Positions 1 to 10,720 of a DNA stretch of 64,000 bases are shown here, piece by piece. The translations under genes and the position numbers were made by a program. This DNA comes from Diprion similis (Eukaryota; Arthropoda; Insecta; Hymenoptera; Diprionidae), in assembly GCF_021155765.1 (NCBI RefSeq), contig NC_060115.1, positions 2,480,001 to 2,544,000 of the forward strand, in the 5' to 3' direction. The notes beneath the pieces are model-generated. The model had not been told where the DNA came from and did not search any database. It saw only the letters and a list, made by a program, of their open reading frames with translations. The first letter of the stretch is position 1, and each line of letters begins with the position of its first letter.

Positions 1-1137
1 GAGTTCCATCTCCCTTCGCTCTACTTCCGCTCTTTCAACATTCTGTTTCATATTCGTTTCAAACCTCAGTACATTTTCTTGATAATAATCGTGAAGCGAT
101 TGGGCTCCACCTATGCCTGTTTCGTATAGGACACGTTCAACGGCATCCTGAGATTTCGAAATTAGTGACATTATATTACAAACAGCAAATAAATAAATAA
201 ATAAATCAAACTTCTGCTTACGTACAGGGAACCCGCATTTATCCTGCTCCGCTGCGAGTTTGAGTAGCCTCGTCATACGTTGGAGGAATTGATCCGCGAT
301 ATCTGTTACTGCTTCGATGGCAATATCAGAAGAATCTAAAATAGATTGACAATTTTGGTTGTTAGTCAATCAACTTGAATTAAGTTAATGCACAGCCAGC
401 AGAAAATATTACTTTACGTACTTTCGAAACCGGTATGGGCCAGCAACACGATAACAGAATGCCTCAGCAGGCCATGCGCTGTTTCTGGTGTTAGGTAGGT
501 CGGGTTAACCGGAGATTCATCAGGTATTTTCGAGCTACAACAAATGTTACATTTTTTAATCTATTCCTGATTTCGCTGTTTATTTTTCATCTCATTACAT
601 GGAATACTTACTCTTTTGAATCAGTCTCCGTCTCCTCATGCGGAAATGAAAAATGAAATGGATTCAACTGCTCTCGAACTTCTGGCGATGTCGGTCCATC
701 GATTTCCATCGCAGGGCCGGGAGTACCTCCATCCTCCTGCAAAAGTCGAATGTTGATATATAAAAATGATTTAATTTCATTTTGTAGTGACGATTATCCT
801 TACGAGATCTCGCAACCGCTGGTGAAGGGTGATGGTGTTTAATACATGCGGATTGATGTTAGGTAACCTGGAAGAATGTAAAGCATAATCAATTACATAT
901 GAAATTTTTGGTCTAACTGATTATCATATCAGCACTGGCAACGTATACTCACTGAAAATATTCCACTTGGTTATCCGTTTGAAAATCGAAGTCTGATGAT
1001 TTCGTGTCTTCGATTACTTGCCTCCAAATGTTCTCAATAACATCCGGGGTGATTATTTCCTGTTTGTGAGTTTCTCTGGTAGGTAATTCCCCCCAATGGG
1101 CCCCAGCAGCAGTCGTACTACACTTGCTCGACTTCAT
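1..1137 (-). CDS. SUPT7L: SUPT7L-like STAGA/SAGA complex subunit (5' part, runs off the left edge)
   Basis: Exons on the minus strand are 953-1137, 804-867, 612-736, 422-534, 226-335 and 1-147 (partial). They keep frame throughout and give the first 248 residues. The N-terminus carries AHWGELP, like the RYWGEIP of vertebrate SUPT7L. Residues about 139-225 form the histone-fold region, with motifs LTPETAHGLLRHSVIVLLAH and, after TGFE, DIAIEAVTDIADQFLQRM and YETGIGGAQSLHDYY. In the family this fold pairs with a TAF-like partner inside the SAGA/STAGA co-activator, so the protein is nuclear and acts in transcription. A Glu/Asp/Pro-rich linker lies between. The C-terminus and stop lie outside the window. 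The gene is divergent from MITD1 with about 700 bp between start codons. The family call is from remembered sequence and is strong; exon borders are hand-placed. Confidence 0.85.
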
Positions 1138-1833
1138 TATTAGTCCTTACGCTTCGACCCGCGAAAAGCGCAGTGATAAAATAATTCAAATTTAAAAATG
1201 CCCGCGGTGGCTCAGCAGCTATTGGCACCTAGCGCCAGTCCCGCACAGCTGATTGACTTTGCGATTGCCGCTTTTCACGCTACTCGATGGTCGCCCTCTT
1301 GCAGAAGTTCTAATACGATTTATTTTATGCCGATGTACTGTTGTTTTTCATCGGTTTTAACGCAGGTTAGGAGGTGAAATTCAGTGAAAAAGATCCGGGC
1401 CCGATGACCAAGGCATAGCACCGTGCCTTGATGGAAATTTTGAGAAGTTTACGTACTCGTGCACGCAACGATCGCAGAAGAAAACATATTTGAGGTTAGA
1501 ATTACTGTTAAGATGAATGACGTTTGTGCTGCTCGCAGCAGCGATTGTATTGTAAACTGTCGCCATTGGTCGCCGCCACATTGGTGAATCAAGTCGTGCC
1601 ATGCTGCCATAAACTATATTTGTATAGATGGCGTTTACTGGGTGTATTTTTGAATTTTTATTCGATGTTTCAAAGTTCGCGCGTTTCTTGTTTATTCAAG
1701 AGATAAGGTAATTGAAGATTCCCCTTCCTATTGAAGTACCCTTCTTGAGGTGCATGCCAAAATTCTATGCGTATAATATACCATACAATATACCGAGTAC
1801 AGTGTAGCAATTAAAAAAAAATTAGATTCAACT
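1138..1833. promoter_or_regulatory. Divergent intergenic region between SUPT7L and MITD1
   Basis: This 696-bp interval lies between two start codons that face away from each other, so it must hold both 5' leaders and probably a shared promoter. It has mixed composition with a GC-richer part near 1200-1300. Small open frames at 1381-1602 and 1524-1706 overlap each other on opposite strands and show no family resemblance. No TATA box stands out at either end. Confidence 0.45.
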
Positions 1834-3016
1834 ATGGAGAGTGCAGCCGTATCAATTTTGATGAGAGCCGTCGAAATGGATACCAAAGAAAGATACACGA
1901 TGGCACTGGTTTTGTATCAAGAAGGTCTCCAGATACTCATGGATTTGATAAAAGGTATGATAATGAAATAATACCAAACGACACCTTCGAAGTTGAATAT
2001 TAGGTGGCTATCGGTATAATGTATGATATTCTGATGTACAGAGACCAAAGACGCGACAAAGAAGAAACATTTCAAAGGGAAAGCAGCTGAATATATGGAC
2101 AGAGCCGAAACCATAAAGGAACTTATCAAGGAGCAAAAATCCGCGGGAAGGTATAGAGAACAGACGAAAATTGAGGCAGGCTCCACCGGCCACGGATACG
2201 CCACCGTTTTCGGAAGGTTTTTAGACGCTTCGGTAACTTACATACACATCGAAGATCCCTACATAAGGAGTTTTCATCAGGTAAATCAGTTTTTCCGTAG
2301 ACAAAACGAATTCAAAACACTCTCTGAATATGCATCGATCGTGTTTTAATAGCTGGTAATATGACACTCATCCGAGTTTCGTCCCAAATACGCAGCATGA
2401 CGTTAATTGTTTCAATAGACCAATTTTAGCACAATCTATTCTGAAAAACTGATTTTACAGCGCTTTATATTCCGAAGAATAAATTCTGAACGTGCCATGT
2501 TTTAAAACTGTATTTCAAGATATATTATTGCACTAATCGATATAGTGTCAAAACTTGTTGCGGCTCTGCGAACTTGGGATTCAAAAGTGCCATTCGTTGG
2601 CACATGTGACGCTGGTAACCACCCAAGATTCAGATCATCGGAATGAACAAACAGCACGACTACAGGAATTGAAGCTAAGCCTTGGATTGCGGCAAATATC
2701 ATTTGAATTCACGTTCTCGTCGACGCTACATGATCGGCAAGTTCGGTAAGTAATTTACCCAAGTTTAATGTATTCCCTTTATTTTCACCCGCAAATATAT
2801 TGTGGTAATAATTTTTCATTCATGTGTACGTGGATTTGAATCACGAAAAGGTTGAACAATGGCTGGGTAATAAAAATTGGACGAGGTTTAGACTACTTCA
2901 AAGCTTCTGCTGGAAAAATGACGCTTGGAGCCTGTGACATGGAGTTGAGGCCGTGTTTGGAAACGAGCGTCGACATCTTTCACGCTTCTCAACTCGTCGG
3001 TAAAAATGATACGTAA
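1834..3016 (+). CDS. MITD1: MIT domain-containing protein 1 (MITD1)
   Basis: Exons are 1834-1954, 2042-2280, 2546-2745 and 2851-3016, giving 241 residues; human MITD1 has about 249. Residues 1-75 form a MIT three-helix domain ([20 protein letters not shown], then [12 protein letters not shown]). The rest is the phospholipase-D-like membrane-binding domain, with [27 protein letters not shown], then DYFK, and a C-terminal [16 protein letters not shown]. In animals MITD1 binds ESCRT-III tails through its MIT domain and acts at the midbody during abscission. The ATG opens the MIT domain as in homologues. Exon 3 starts after TATAG, which joins HQ to CQNLLRLCE and matches the HQLYNFLRFCE region of vertebrates. 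The stop is TAA. All junctions keep frame. Confidence 0.92.
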
Positions 3017-3960
3017 CGACATAACAGAATTATTTTTGGCAAGAATAATTTGAGGAGAGCTAGGATCAATTGCTGTAGCTTTTCTTCTCATTCCTGAGCG
3101 AAAGATTTCCGATGAATGGGCAGATAATATTAGGGTATGTGATCGAGTATTTTTTTACACATTTAAGTATACATGTATTATTTGTAGATATGAAGTAAAT
3201 AGGATAGAGTATAAAGTTTTATTCATCCAAACGACACCACTCGCAAAATTTCTGTTCTCTCTCTATCTGTCTCTCTACATTCACAAGTAAAAGTACGGAT
3301 GAAAATTTACGCGTTATATAATTATATGAATACGAACATGTTATAGAAATAAGTACCAATGCGCATAAGTCGTTACTTATACTTTATACTGGGTGTATTG
3401 CAAAATATGGCACATGAGTCGTAAGCCTAGTCTATTGCAAATTTACATTCATGTATAATGTGCTGCGAATCAATTATTCACAGTACAGTTTTTTATCCAT
3501 AAAGTATGTAAAAAACGAGCTGATAAAACTTGGAAACCTCCTAGGTATAGATTTTACTGTATAATTTATTATTCGATGTATCCACGCGAAAATACTGGAA
3601 CTAAATTACACAGATACGAAGTTACTCGAAAGGTTTTCTGACAACCATATGTGTAACTTTCGATTCAGAGTCTTGTAATTTCAGCCATCTCTTCGATTAT
3701 TATTATCTCGACGCTAGTTGTCAGTTAACACGATAACTATAAATATTTTATGATATAACGTATCGATAATCATTATACAAATATACATATAATTATTATT
3801 ACTATTATTATTCGTTGTGATATATCTATAAACTGAGTACAACGCCGGATTTGCTCGTCAATCACTCTTTCCTCTATCACATTATCTCAGTGTTAAAATA
3901 TTTTCCGATGTCTTATCACTCAATTTCCACCGTCCTCAGATCCAATGCCTCTTTTCAAAA
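3017..3960. other. Convergent 3' intergenic region, MITD1 / inscuteable
   Basis: This AT-rich interval holds the 3' UTRs of two convergent genes. On the minus strand AATAAA hexamers occur at 3218-3223 and 3565-3570 and could serve inscuteable. No canonical AATAAA was seen for MITD1 just after its stop. No gene is evident. Confidence 0.5.
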
Positions 3961-6900
3961 TCAACGACGATCCAAAGTGCAAGCTCGATCGGAAGCTTTG
4001 GCGGCGTCAATTTGTTCGGCGGCTCTCTTGCAGGCGATCCTGAGAGACCGAGTGTACCGATTGTTCGGGGCTTTTCTGACCGTCGACAAGTCCGTGGTGG
4101 GCACCTGATTGTAAGGCATAACGCAATTTATGGCACCGACGTCGACGACCTGTTGGGCAACCTCGCGGTGTACGCAAAGCCTTGCGAGGGCCTCGGAGGC
4201 GGTGGCCTCGAGTTTCCTGTAAGCATCTTCGAGGCCGGGAGGTCTCATCCTGAGAAAACATACCAGCGCTACGGACGCTCTGGCCTCCGCCAAGTGTGGA
4301 TGGAGCTGCGAGGATCTCGCTAGCTCGCCGATCAGGGCCGCGACCTGCTCCATAAGGCAGATGCTTCCGCCCCCCGAACGCCGCACACTCCTGAGCAGAG
4401 AGGCGACCGTCTTCCGGGCCACCATTGGGCCCGCACATCGTGGGGACCGCGCTAAATTGTTCAAGGCCGCCGCGGCCAGTAGCAGCGTCTGCGAGCAGGC
4501 GGTATCCTCGGCGAGGAGGGTCAAAGACCGAACCAGTTCCTCGGCGAAGGGCTCCAGGTGGGGAAGCCCCAAGGCGTCAGTCCAGGGCGCCGTTATCTGC
4601 ACGACGAGGGCCGTGGCCTCCATCTTCTCGGCTTCCGGGGCCGCCTCTGAGCTCAGAAGGTCCGCCAAGATCTCAGCGCCGCCGTGCGCAGCCAGCTGCT
4701 CTATCGCCTCGGCGCAGCAGCAGACGCTACCGAGGGCGCGCAGGCATGCAACCCGCGAATCCCTCGATCCGCTGGACTGCCCCCGCACCGAAATCAACGC
4801 CGTCAGCAGCGTTCGCACCCCCGAACATCGCGCGACGCTTCGTCCACCTCTTCGACCCCCTGGACCCAGACCCAGTGCCGTCAACCCCGCCAGCGCGCCT
4901 CGCGCCGCGATCCCATCCTCTCTCGGCGCCTCTTCCAGCCCACGGACGATCCGCTGTTGGGGAAATTTGGTTTTTAAAGAGCTTGTGCATACCACGTGTC
5001 CTGACTTAACGACGCGGGTAAATGGTAAGCCAATATAAGTACCTCGACGTAGAAATCTAGACGGGCATCCACAACGTGGTCCAATTCGTTTTGCAGTTCT
5101 CTGAGCTGCCGAAGAACTTCTTTCGAACTGGTCAAGTTGCGCACTCTCTGAGGCGGCGGGGCTCCGAGTTCCGAGAGCAGCAGGAACGCCTCTTCCTCGA
5201 GCGACTGTATCAAACCGCGCTCTGATCTCTCGCTACCAGGACTGTTTAGCTCTCTGCGGGTGAAAAATTTTGTTACAGTTACACATTCATCATCGATTAT
5301 TTCCAATTTCTATATATACCGTAAAATGGAAGGCGAAATACTTACTTCAAAGCGGATTGATACCGTTGATGGAACTGCTCAACCTTAGCCAATAGTTTCG
5401 TCGCAGCGGCGGTCGCGGAGGCGGTGAGGAGGGTGGAGTCCCGGCCTTGGATACAGTGTTGAAGGCTGGTCGTACTGCCACCGTAACTGCTACAGGGAGT
5501 TCTGATTCTGGGCAAAGCTTTGCTCTGCAAAGTAGCACCGCACTCGCCCTCGGTCTCCACGGCGAGAAGGTTTAGCCATGACTTGACCGGCGCAAATTGT
5601 CCGTTGGAATTTTCACCAGTCCGATGCGTCGACGACCGTCGTACCGCTCCGGAAGACGTCGTCGCGGACTCCGACGCCTGGAAAACGTCCTCCGGCGGCT
5701 CGCTGGCGTACAAAAAATCTCCCAGGCACTCTCCGTCCGCCATAGACACTCCGATCATTCGAGGCACTCGAGCATCGTCCTCGGCCTCTTCATCGTCATT
5801 GTCCGCGTCTCGCCTGTAAAAAGAAACCGGGAGACGGTTACTCGAATGCAAAAGTGAGAGTGCAGTCGCGACTTTGTCACGTTTGAAATTTTAAACTTCC
5901 GGTAATGGGAGATAAATCAAATTCAAGTCGGTCTTGATTGGATTTTTCCAAGTTCGATTCAGCCACGGCGTCGAAATCGACTCTAACGGACTTTTCAAAA
6001 ATTTCCGTTCACATTCGCGTCATTAATCCTCGATGTTTCGTTCAACTTAGTTTAGTCACGTCTCTGGAGTTCGGGGTGCAAAATTATTCCGGCAGAAAAG
6101 GAAGTTCATACATTTACATGTTTAAAAATACTTGCAACGGTGCAGCGATCACGGATAACTTGTAATTTTGAAAGAAGTTCAATTGTTTTTGTAAAACTTT
6201 AATTACAAACCCGATCTAAATTCCAATACTTGGATATATATGTTAAAACTCGAAGAAAGAGAGAGAACGAGTTGCGCAAATAGTGGCACAATTTACAAGC
6301 GCTAACTAATCGCTTCTTCAAAATGCGATTCACCGCCGTAGTTGCGCCGTACTATCTGGCTTTGCCCCCCTCCTCTCACGTGTATCAAAGGGGGGCCTCA
6401 CGACGTTGCATTCTCGCAATTAGCTCAACAAAGTTCTTCGTCATCGAAATTCTCTCTATATCTCTTTCGAGAGAGTCATTATCGGACAGGTAGGTGGTGA
6501 CTGACTCACTCAGGTTGACTCAATCTTGTGAGATTGTCGCGAGACCGCTTCCGCCTATCGCTATTACACCAATCCTTGCACGATTCTACGCGGTTCGTTC
6601 GACGCGTGTGTGTATGTACACAAGTACGGCCTGCCCATGTATTTCTATAAGTGTGCGTACACCTGGCTGCATTGAGTCACGTATGTAGGGACGCAGACGT
6701 GAGCGCGTGGCTGCCGTGAGTCAATTCGAATGCTGATCACAGCGAGCCGAACCAACCGCGTATACCTAATACTGAAGCACCGAAACGGAGGCCATCAACT
6801 ACAATAATCTTTGAAGCGCATGAATAGGCTGGTGTACGAAACAATTCGTGCAGTAAAAGTTCAGTCCTGCCTATTTTAAAATATTTTTCATTCAGATTGA

Positions 6901-8222
6901 AGCAGGTCTGCGCTCATATTATGTACCGAATACGCTGCATGAGGTGTATAATCAGGCTTACGGATATTTGTATGCAAAAATACAACTCAAGTAAGAAATA
7001 ATACGCCCCTGGCCATGTGCATAAGGCAAACGGTATAAGTATATAAGGAATTGCATTCTTCAAGCGGAAGTACGACGCTTGTACTGCGATTCAGCAAATC
7101 GTATACGTACAGATTGATACATTGGCCGGCGATGTATTTTAAGCATTCGTCGTGAAATGGCACTTATAGTTACAGCGTGATGCTAACAGGCCAAGAATGT
7201 CTTTCTCCTATTGTGCATACGCCATGCCACCGGAATGCTTCTTTGTATTTTGCATATTTTGTCAATGGCACAACAGCCAACTGACGCTTTTATATAACTT
7301 AAATTATGAAGGATTAATTCGGTGCGTACCTGACAATTAAAAGGTTTCCTGTTTCAGAAAGCATACCTCTAATCATCGCGATAAATACAGTTTTTCATCC
7401 ATTTCAAAATAACTCGAAACACGAGCTGGGAGAATTCAACGAACGGACAGAAAGTTTCAGAATTTTGCATCATAGTTGAATCGATTGCACTGTCGTATGA
7501 ATTTTCCTGAATTTCAGACGCTAAAAGGTACCGCGGGTGCCCTATCCCTGTTTTTTTGTGAGACCGACATTCAAATACCAACCTCACAACAGCTATGAAA
7601 TAATAATCTCCACTAACCGGTCGAAAACAGCAACTGAAGTCTCTCGCCGCTTATCAACGCCTCGTCTTCTGGAGCCGCGCGGCAGCGACGCGGAAACCTT
7701 CCGGCCGCGACGATCGCCAGTTTTAGGGGTCGACGTGTGTCTGGGGTGCGGAGGAAGCTCGGTGGGTGCCCAGAGCGAGTCGAGCCTCTTAACAGCGGCG
7801 CAGCGCTGGTCCCTCTCTTCCCTCGCAGGAGAGAGGCGTTCCTCACTCTCCCGATCCTCGGAAATCCTCCGTCGTCGTGACTTCCTGGTCCGTGCGCGGC
7901 GCAGCCTCTCGACGCGGGAAGCGTACGCGTCAACCCCCGACTCCTCCGAGCGTTCCGAGTCCGAGAACCCTGAGTCTTGGCTTCGATGGCCGATGTAGCT
8001 TCTCGGACTCGCCGATCTCTCCCGGTCCCGCGGCTCATTCCAGTCTTCAGAGCCCTCCGCGACCCCTCCGGCCGCGAGCTTTTCCTCCCCATCGTCCAGC
8101 GGTGCCGGAAGCTCGAGGATTTCCCTTGGCTTGAGAAGGTCCGTCTCGCGCGGCAGGCCGAGGTCCTGGGACTCCATGTACTTCCAGAAAACCTGGCTCT
8201 GTTTTCTCTTAAAGCGACTCAT
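3961..8222 (-). CDS. insc: Inscuteable, adaptor of asymmetric cell division
   Basis: Exons in transcription order are 7618-8222, 5346-5813, 5043-5253 and 3961-4953, giving 758 residues. Fly Inscuteable has about 860. Residues about 277-301 (VKSWLNLLAVETEGECGATL) match the LGN/Pins-TPR-binding helix of human INSC (VQRWMEDLKLMTECECMCVL). The last exon encodes armadillo repeats; LRALGSVCCCAEAIEQL and MEATALVVQIT align with INSC LRTLASICCVEEGVHQL and AEAAAVVAQVT. The N-terminus is basic and disordered with SQDSGFSDSE. In flies Insc links Bazooka/Par-3 to Pins to orient the spindle in neuroblasts. Exons are very GC-rich compared with flanking DNA. Long open frames on the opposite strand are codon-bias shadows. 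The ATG at 8222 has an A at -3 and is the first in the exon. Confidence 0.9.
5814..7617 (-). other. inscuteable intron 1
   Basis: The 1.8-kb intron separates the disordered N-terminal exon from the LGN-binding exon. Donor (after 7618 on the minus strand) is GTTAGT and the acceptor is TTTTTACAG. Inside I see mixed sequence with no convincing exon on either strand. Confidence 0.6.
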
Positions 8223-10720
8223 TTCAGGACTGGTTGCGTTCGATGTCAGTGACTAGAGCTCATGGCAATTTTCACTACCTCGGAATTAGTCACCCACTCC
8301 AAAACCGCACAGTTGATCACCGCTCTTAGCTGACTTCGCGACGTTCAGCGCGTAACTGAACCGACCCGGGGGCCCAGACGATAGAGGTTCTGCGATCCGG
8401 GTCCGTTCCCCCACCGAACTCCAAGGCACCCCTGGATCGCGGGGCCCGCCGTTACGGCTCGTCGCGGGGGAAGACCGTGGGGGAGGGTGGCTCATCCAGA
8501 GGGGTCTTCTGCGTCGACGGGGTCCTCGCACGTGCCCCACATCCTGGCTTGCCGTGGCGTAGCCGCACACGATCGCATATGGCAACCCCGGGCCCCGTGG
8601 AGACTGGGGAAAACGAAGGGGGAGTCCGGCCTACGACGATGGGCCCCCGGCGCCAGGTGCCACTCTCGGTGTGCTTCGGTGTGCCTCGGGGAGGGACGAC
8701 GTCCGCCCCTTGCATTTAAAGAGTCACCCGCCCGTGCCGACGTCCCGATACATCTGCGCCCGCACACTCCAACTTTAAAGCTGCACGCGTGCCACGATCG
8801 TGTACTAAATGCGGGTGACGTGGTGAAGCCTATTAAACGCCGCGATAGCTAACGACAAAATTAACAAATTCGCGATCTAAGGATCAGGGAATCAGTCAAC
8901 TTTCAATTACGCTACGTTTTCATTTTGGGAATGTTTCAGTCTGTCCACTTATGCTTGTGACTTTTTTTCCGCTACTTTGGATTATTTTTGTTCAGTTTTC
9001 TGCCGAGTAAATTTGGTCCTTTATACTTTTCCCGCCCTACCCTTGCCTTGACTCGTACCCTTATTCTATTTCGCTGGCTTTTGTTACTCTGACTTAAAAA
9101 CGAGTTTTGAAACTCCGAACGCCTCGAACGGAGTTGTGAGACCGTTTGAAGAAAATATTTTTCAAGTATCCTGCACCGCGCAAAACCTGTCTTACATACA
9201 GTCCAAATGGGAAGTACGTAGTTTTTGATCATTAAAAATTCTGCAGATATTAAAAACTATTTAAAATTCGAAGCGACATATGCCAGACCAACCAAATGTA
9301 ATCCAACTCCAAAACTGAATAATCTTTCAAATATTCAGTCTGCGGTCGTTTGTGTCACTAAAATTGCAGAAACGCATTTGAAATGGGGCAAAATAAATTC
9401 AAATGGAGAAATAAATTCATCCACGGTAACGTGATTTAAACCGAAAGCTGTACTCGACAAACGTACACATACATACATCACCAACCCGCCTATCGTCTAG
9501 CTCAAGCTATTGTCGACGCTACCGGAGTTAGGGCGAGCAAGGTGAAGAGGGGAAAGAAGTAGACAGCTGCGAGGAACCGTTACGCTGTGAACGCGCAACC
9601 TGCGCACCCCGCAGACAACACCAATTTGGGGTGCGAAATACATACATTAGGAATAGGGGGGTAAAGGGACTCGGACGTCCCAAAGCCAACGATAAGGGGA
9701 GATAAAGTGGAGGTTGGAGTGAAATAATCTGGACCAATCCAAGCAGGACTTTATTTGCAGTCAATTTAATAAGTGCGTATTAAAACGGGCTTTTACGCTA
9801 TGGACGTAAAGTACGTAGTGCAAGCATTTTATATACACAAAAAACATGACACTGTTACGGCATTCATACGTATAAACATGCTCAATGCAGTTGTAATATC
9901 AATATAGCTATGTTGTACTGATGAGTCAGCTGAAACGCACCGTTCTGGAATTGTAAAACAGTTTTGTTCTGGTAACCAAGCAAGCTCCGTATATCCGTTG
10001 CATTCTTCTTGCGCATTCCTACAATATGACTTCGAATGAGTCAAGCACGCGGGCATTAGCCATGAATAGTTCACGTCGACCTTACCAATACCAGATGCTA
10101 CTACTGACTCTCTAGCTCACTTCAGCATTGAATTTCTACGCCTGCGACTTGTATTAAAATATCGTTGCATGCATGTTCAGTTGCCAACGATTAGGTTCAT
10201 GAACGAGTAAATTGCCTGCAACAAGGAGTAAGACATTCTTAAAAATCGCCTACGATCAGGCATTGCCTTCGACAAGTTGCCTGTGATCAGGAGTAAACTG
10301 GAAAATATCAGAAGTCTCAAAAAAAAATATTCAGAGTTATTTGACTATGAAAAAACCAATACCGTTAAACAAACATGATTTTTAGTGTATTAAATCGTTC
10401 CATTCGCCATTGAAGGCATTGTTTCACTCAATTCAGATGTAGGAATACGTCCTACGATGAAGAATGACCATAATTGGTCTTGAAATTGGAAAGATAGAAT
10501 CAACTGAAGATGGGTAGCGGCATCTGACGGTAGGACAAAGTACTAGGGGGGCTTACAGATATCGCGATTGGTTGCAGCAAGGCTTCTAGTTGTTTCTGCA
10601 CGGTACGATTCGTCGGCCCTTCGTTGTTCCTCCATCAGCATCATTCAACATCACGGCACGCGACATCGAAGCGGTGATTTCTGAATTTGGTATTTAGTAC
10701 GCGACAACGAACGATTAACG
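8223..10720. other. Divergent intergenic region, inscuteable / CCT2
   Basis: The part from 8230 to about 8850 is strongly GC-rich and probably contains the inscuteable promoter and 5' leader. Overlapping open frames there on both strands have no family resemblance. From 8850 to 10160 the DNA is AT-rich with nothing I can name. A cluster of degenerate TTGCCT-type repeats lies at 10181-10297. The last 200 bp hold the CCT2 promoter and leader. Confidence 0.5.
10181..10297. repeat. Degenerate tandem TTGCCTnYGAtcAGG repeats
   Basis: Five imperfect units can be read: 10181 (TTGCCAACGATTAGG), 10212 (TTGCCTGCAACAAGGAGTAA), 10246 (TCGCCTACGATCAGG), 10263 (TTGCCTTCGACAAG) and 10277 (TTGCCTGTGATCAGGAGTAA). 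The second and last units share the trailing AGGAGTAA. Spacing is irregular, so this is a site cluster or a decayed minisatellite about 430 bp upstream of the CCT2 start. Confidence 0.55.

Noticed and set aside
4361-5038. 225-codon plus-strand frame, and similar plus-strand frames at 4012-4323 and 4425-5009
   Set aside because: They lie opposite the inscuteable armadillo exon, which has clear family sequence. They are Arg/Pro/Ser-rich shadows of high GC at codon position three.
7537-8134. Plus-strand and alternative minus-strand frames over inscuteable exon 1
   Set aside because: Only the frame with SQDSGFSDSE joins the later exons in phase; the others are overlaps.
8286-8852. Five overlapping open frames of 80-121 codons in a GC-rich block
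   Set aside because: They are present in both strands and several phases with no family resemblance, as expected from GC content alone.
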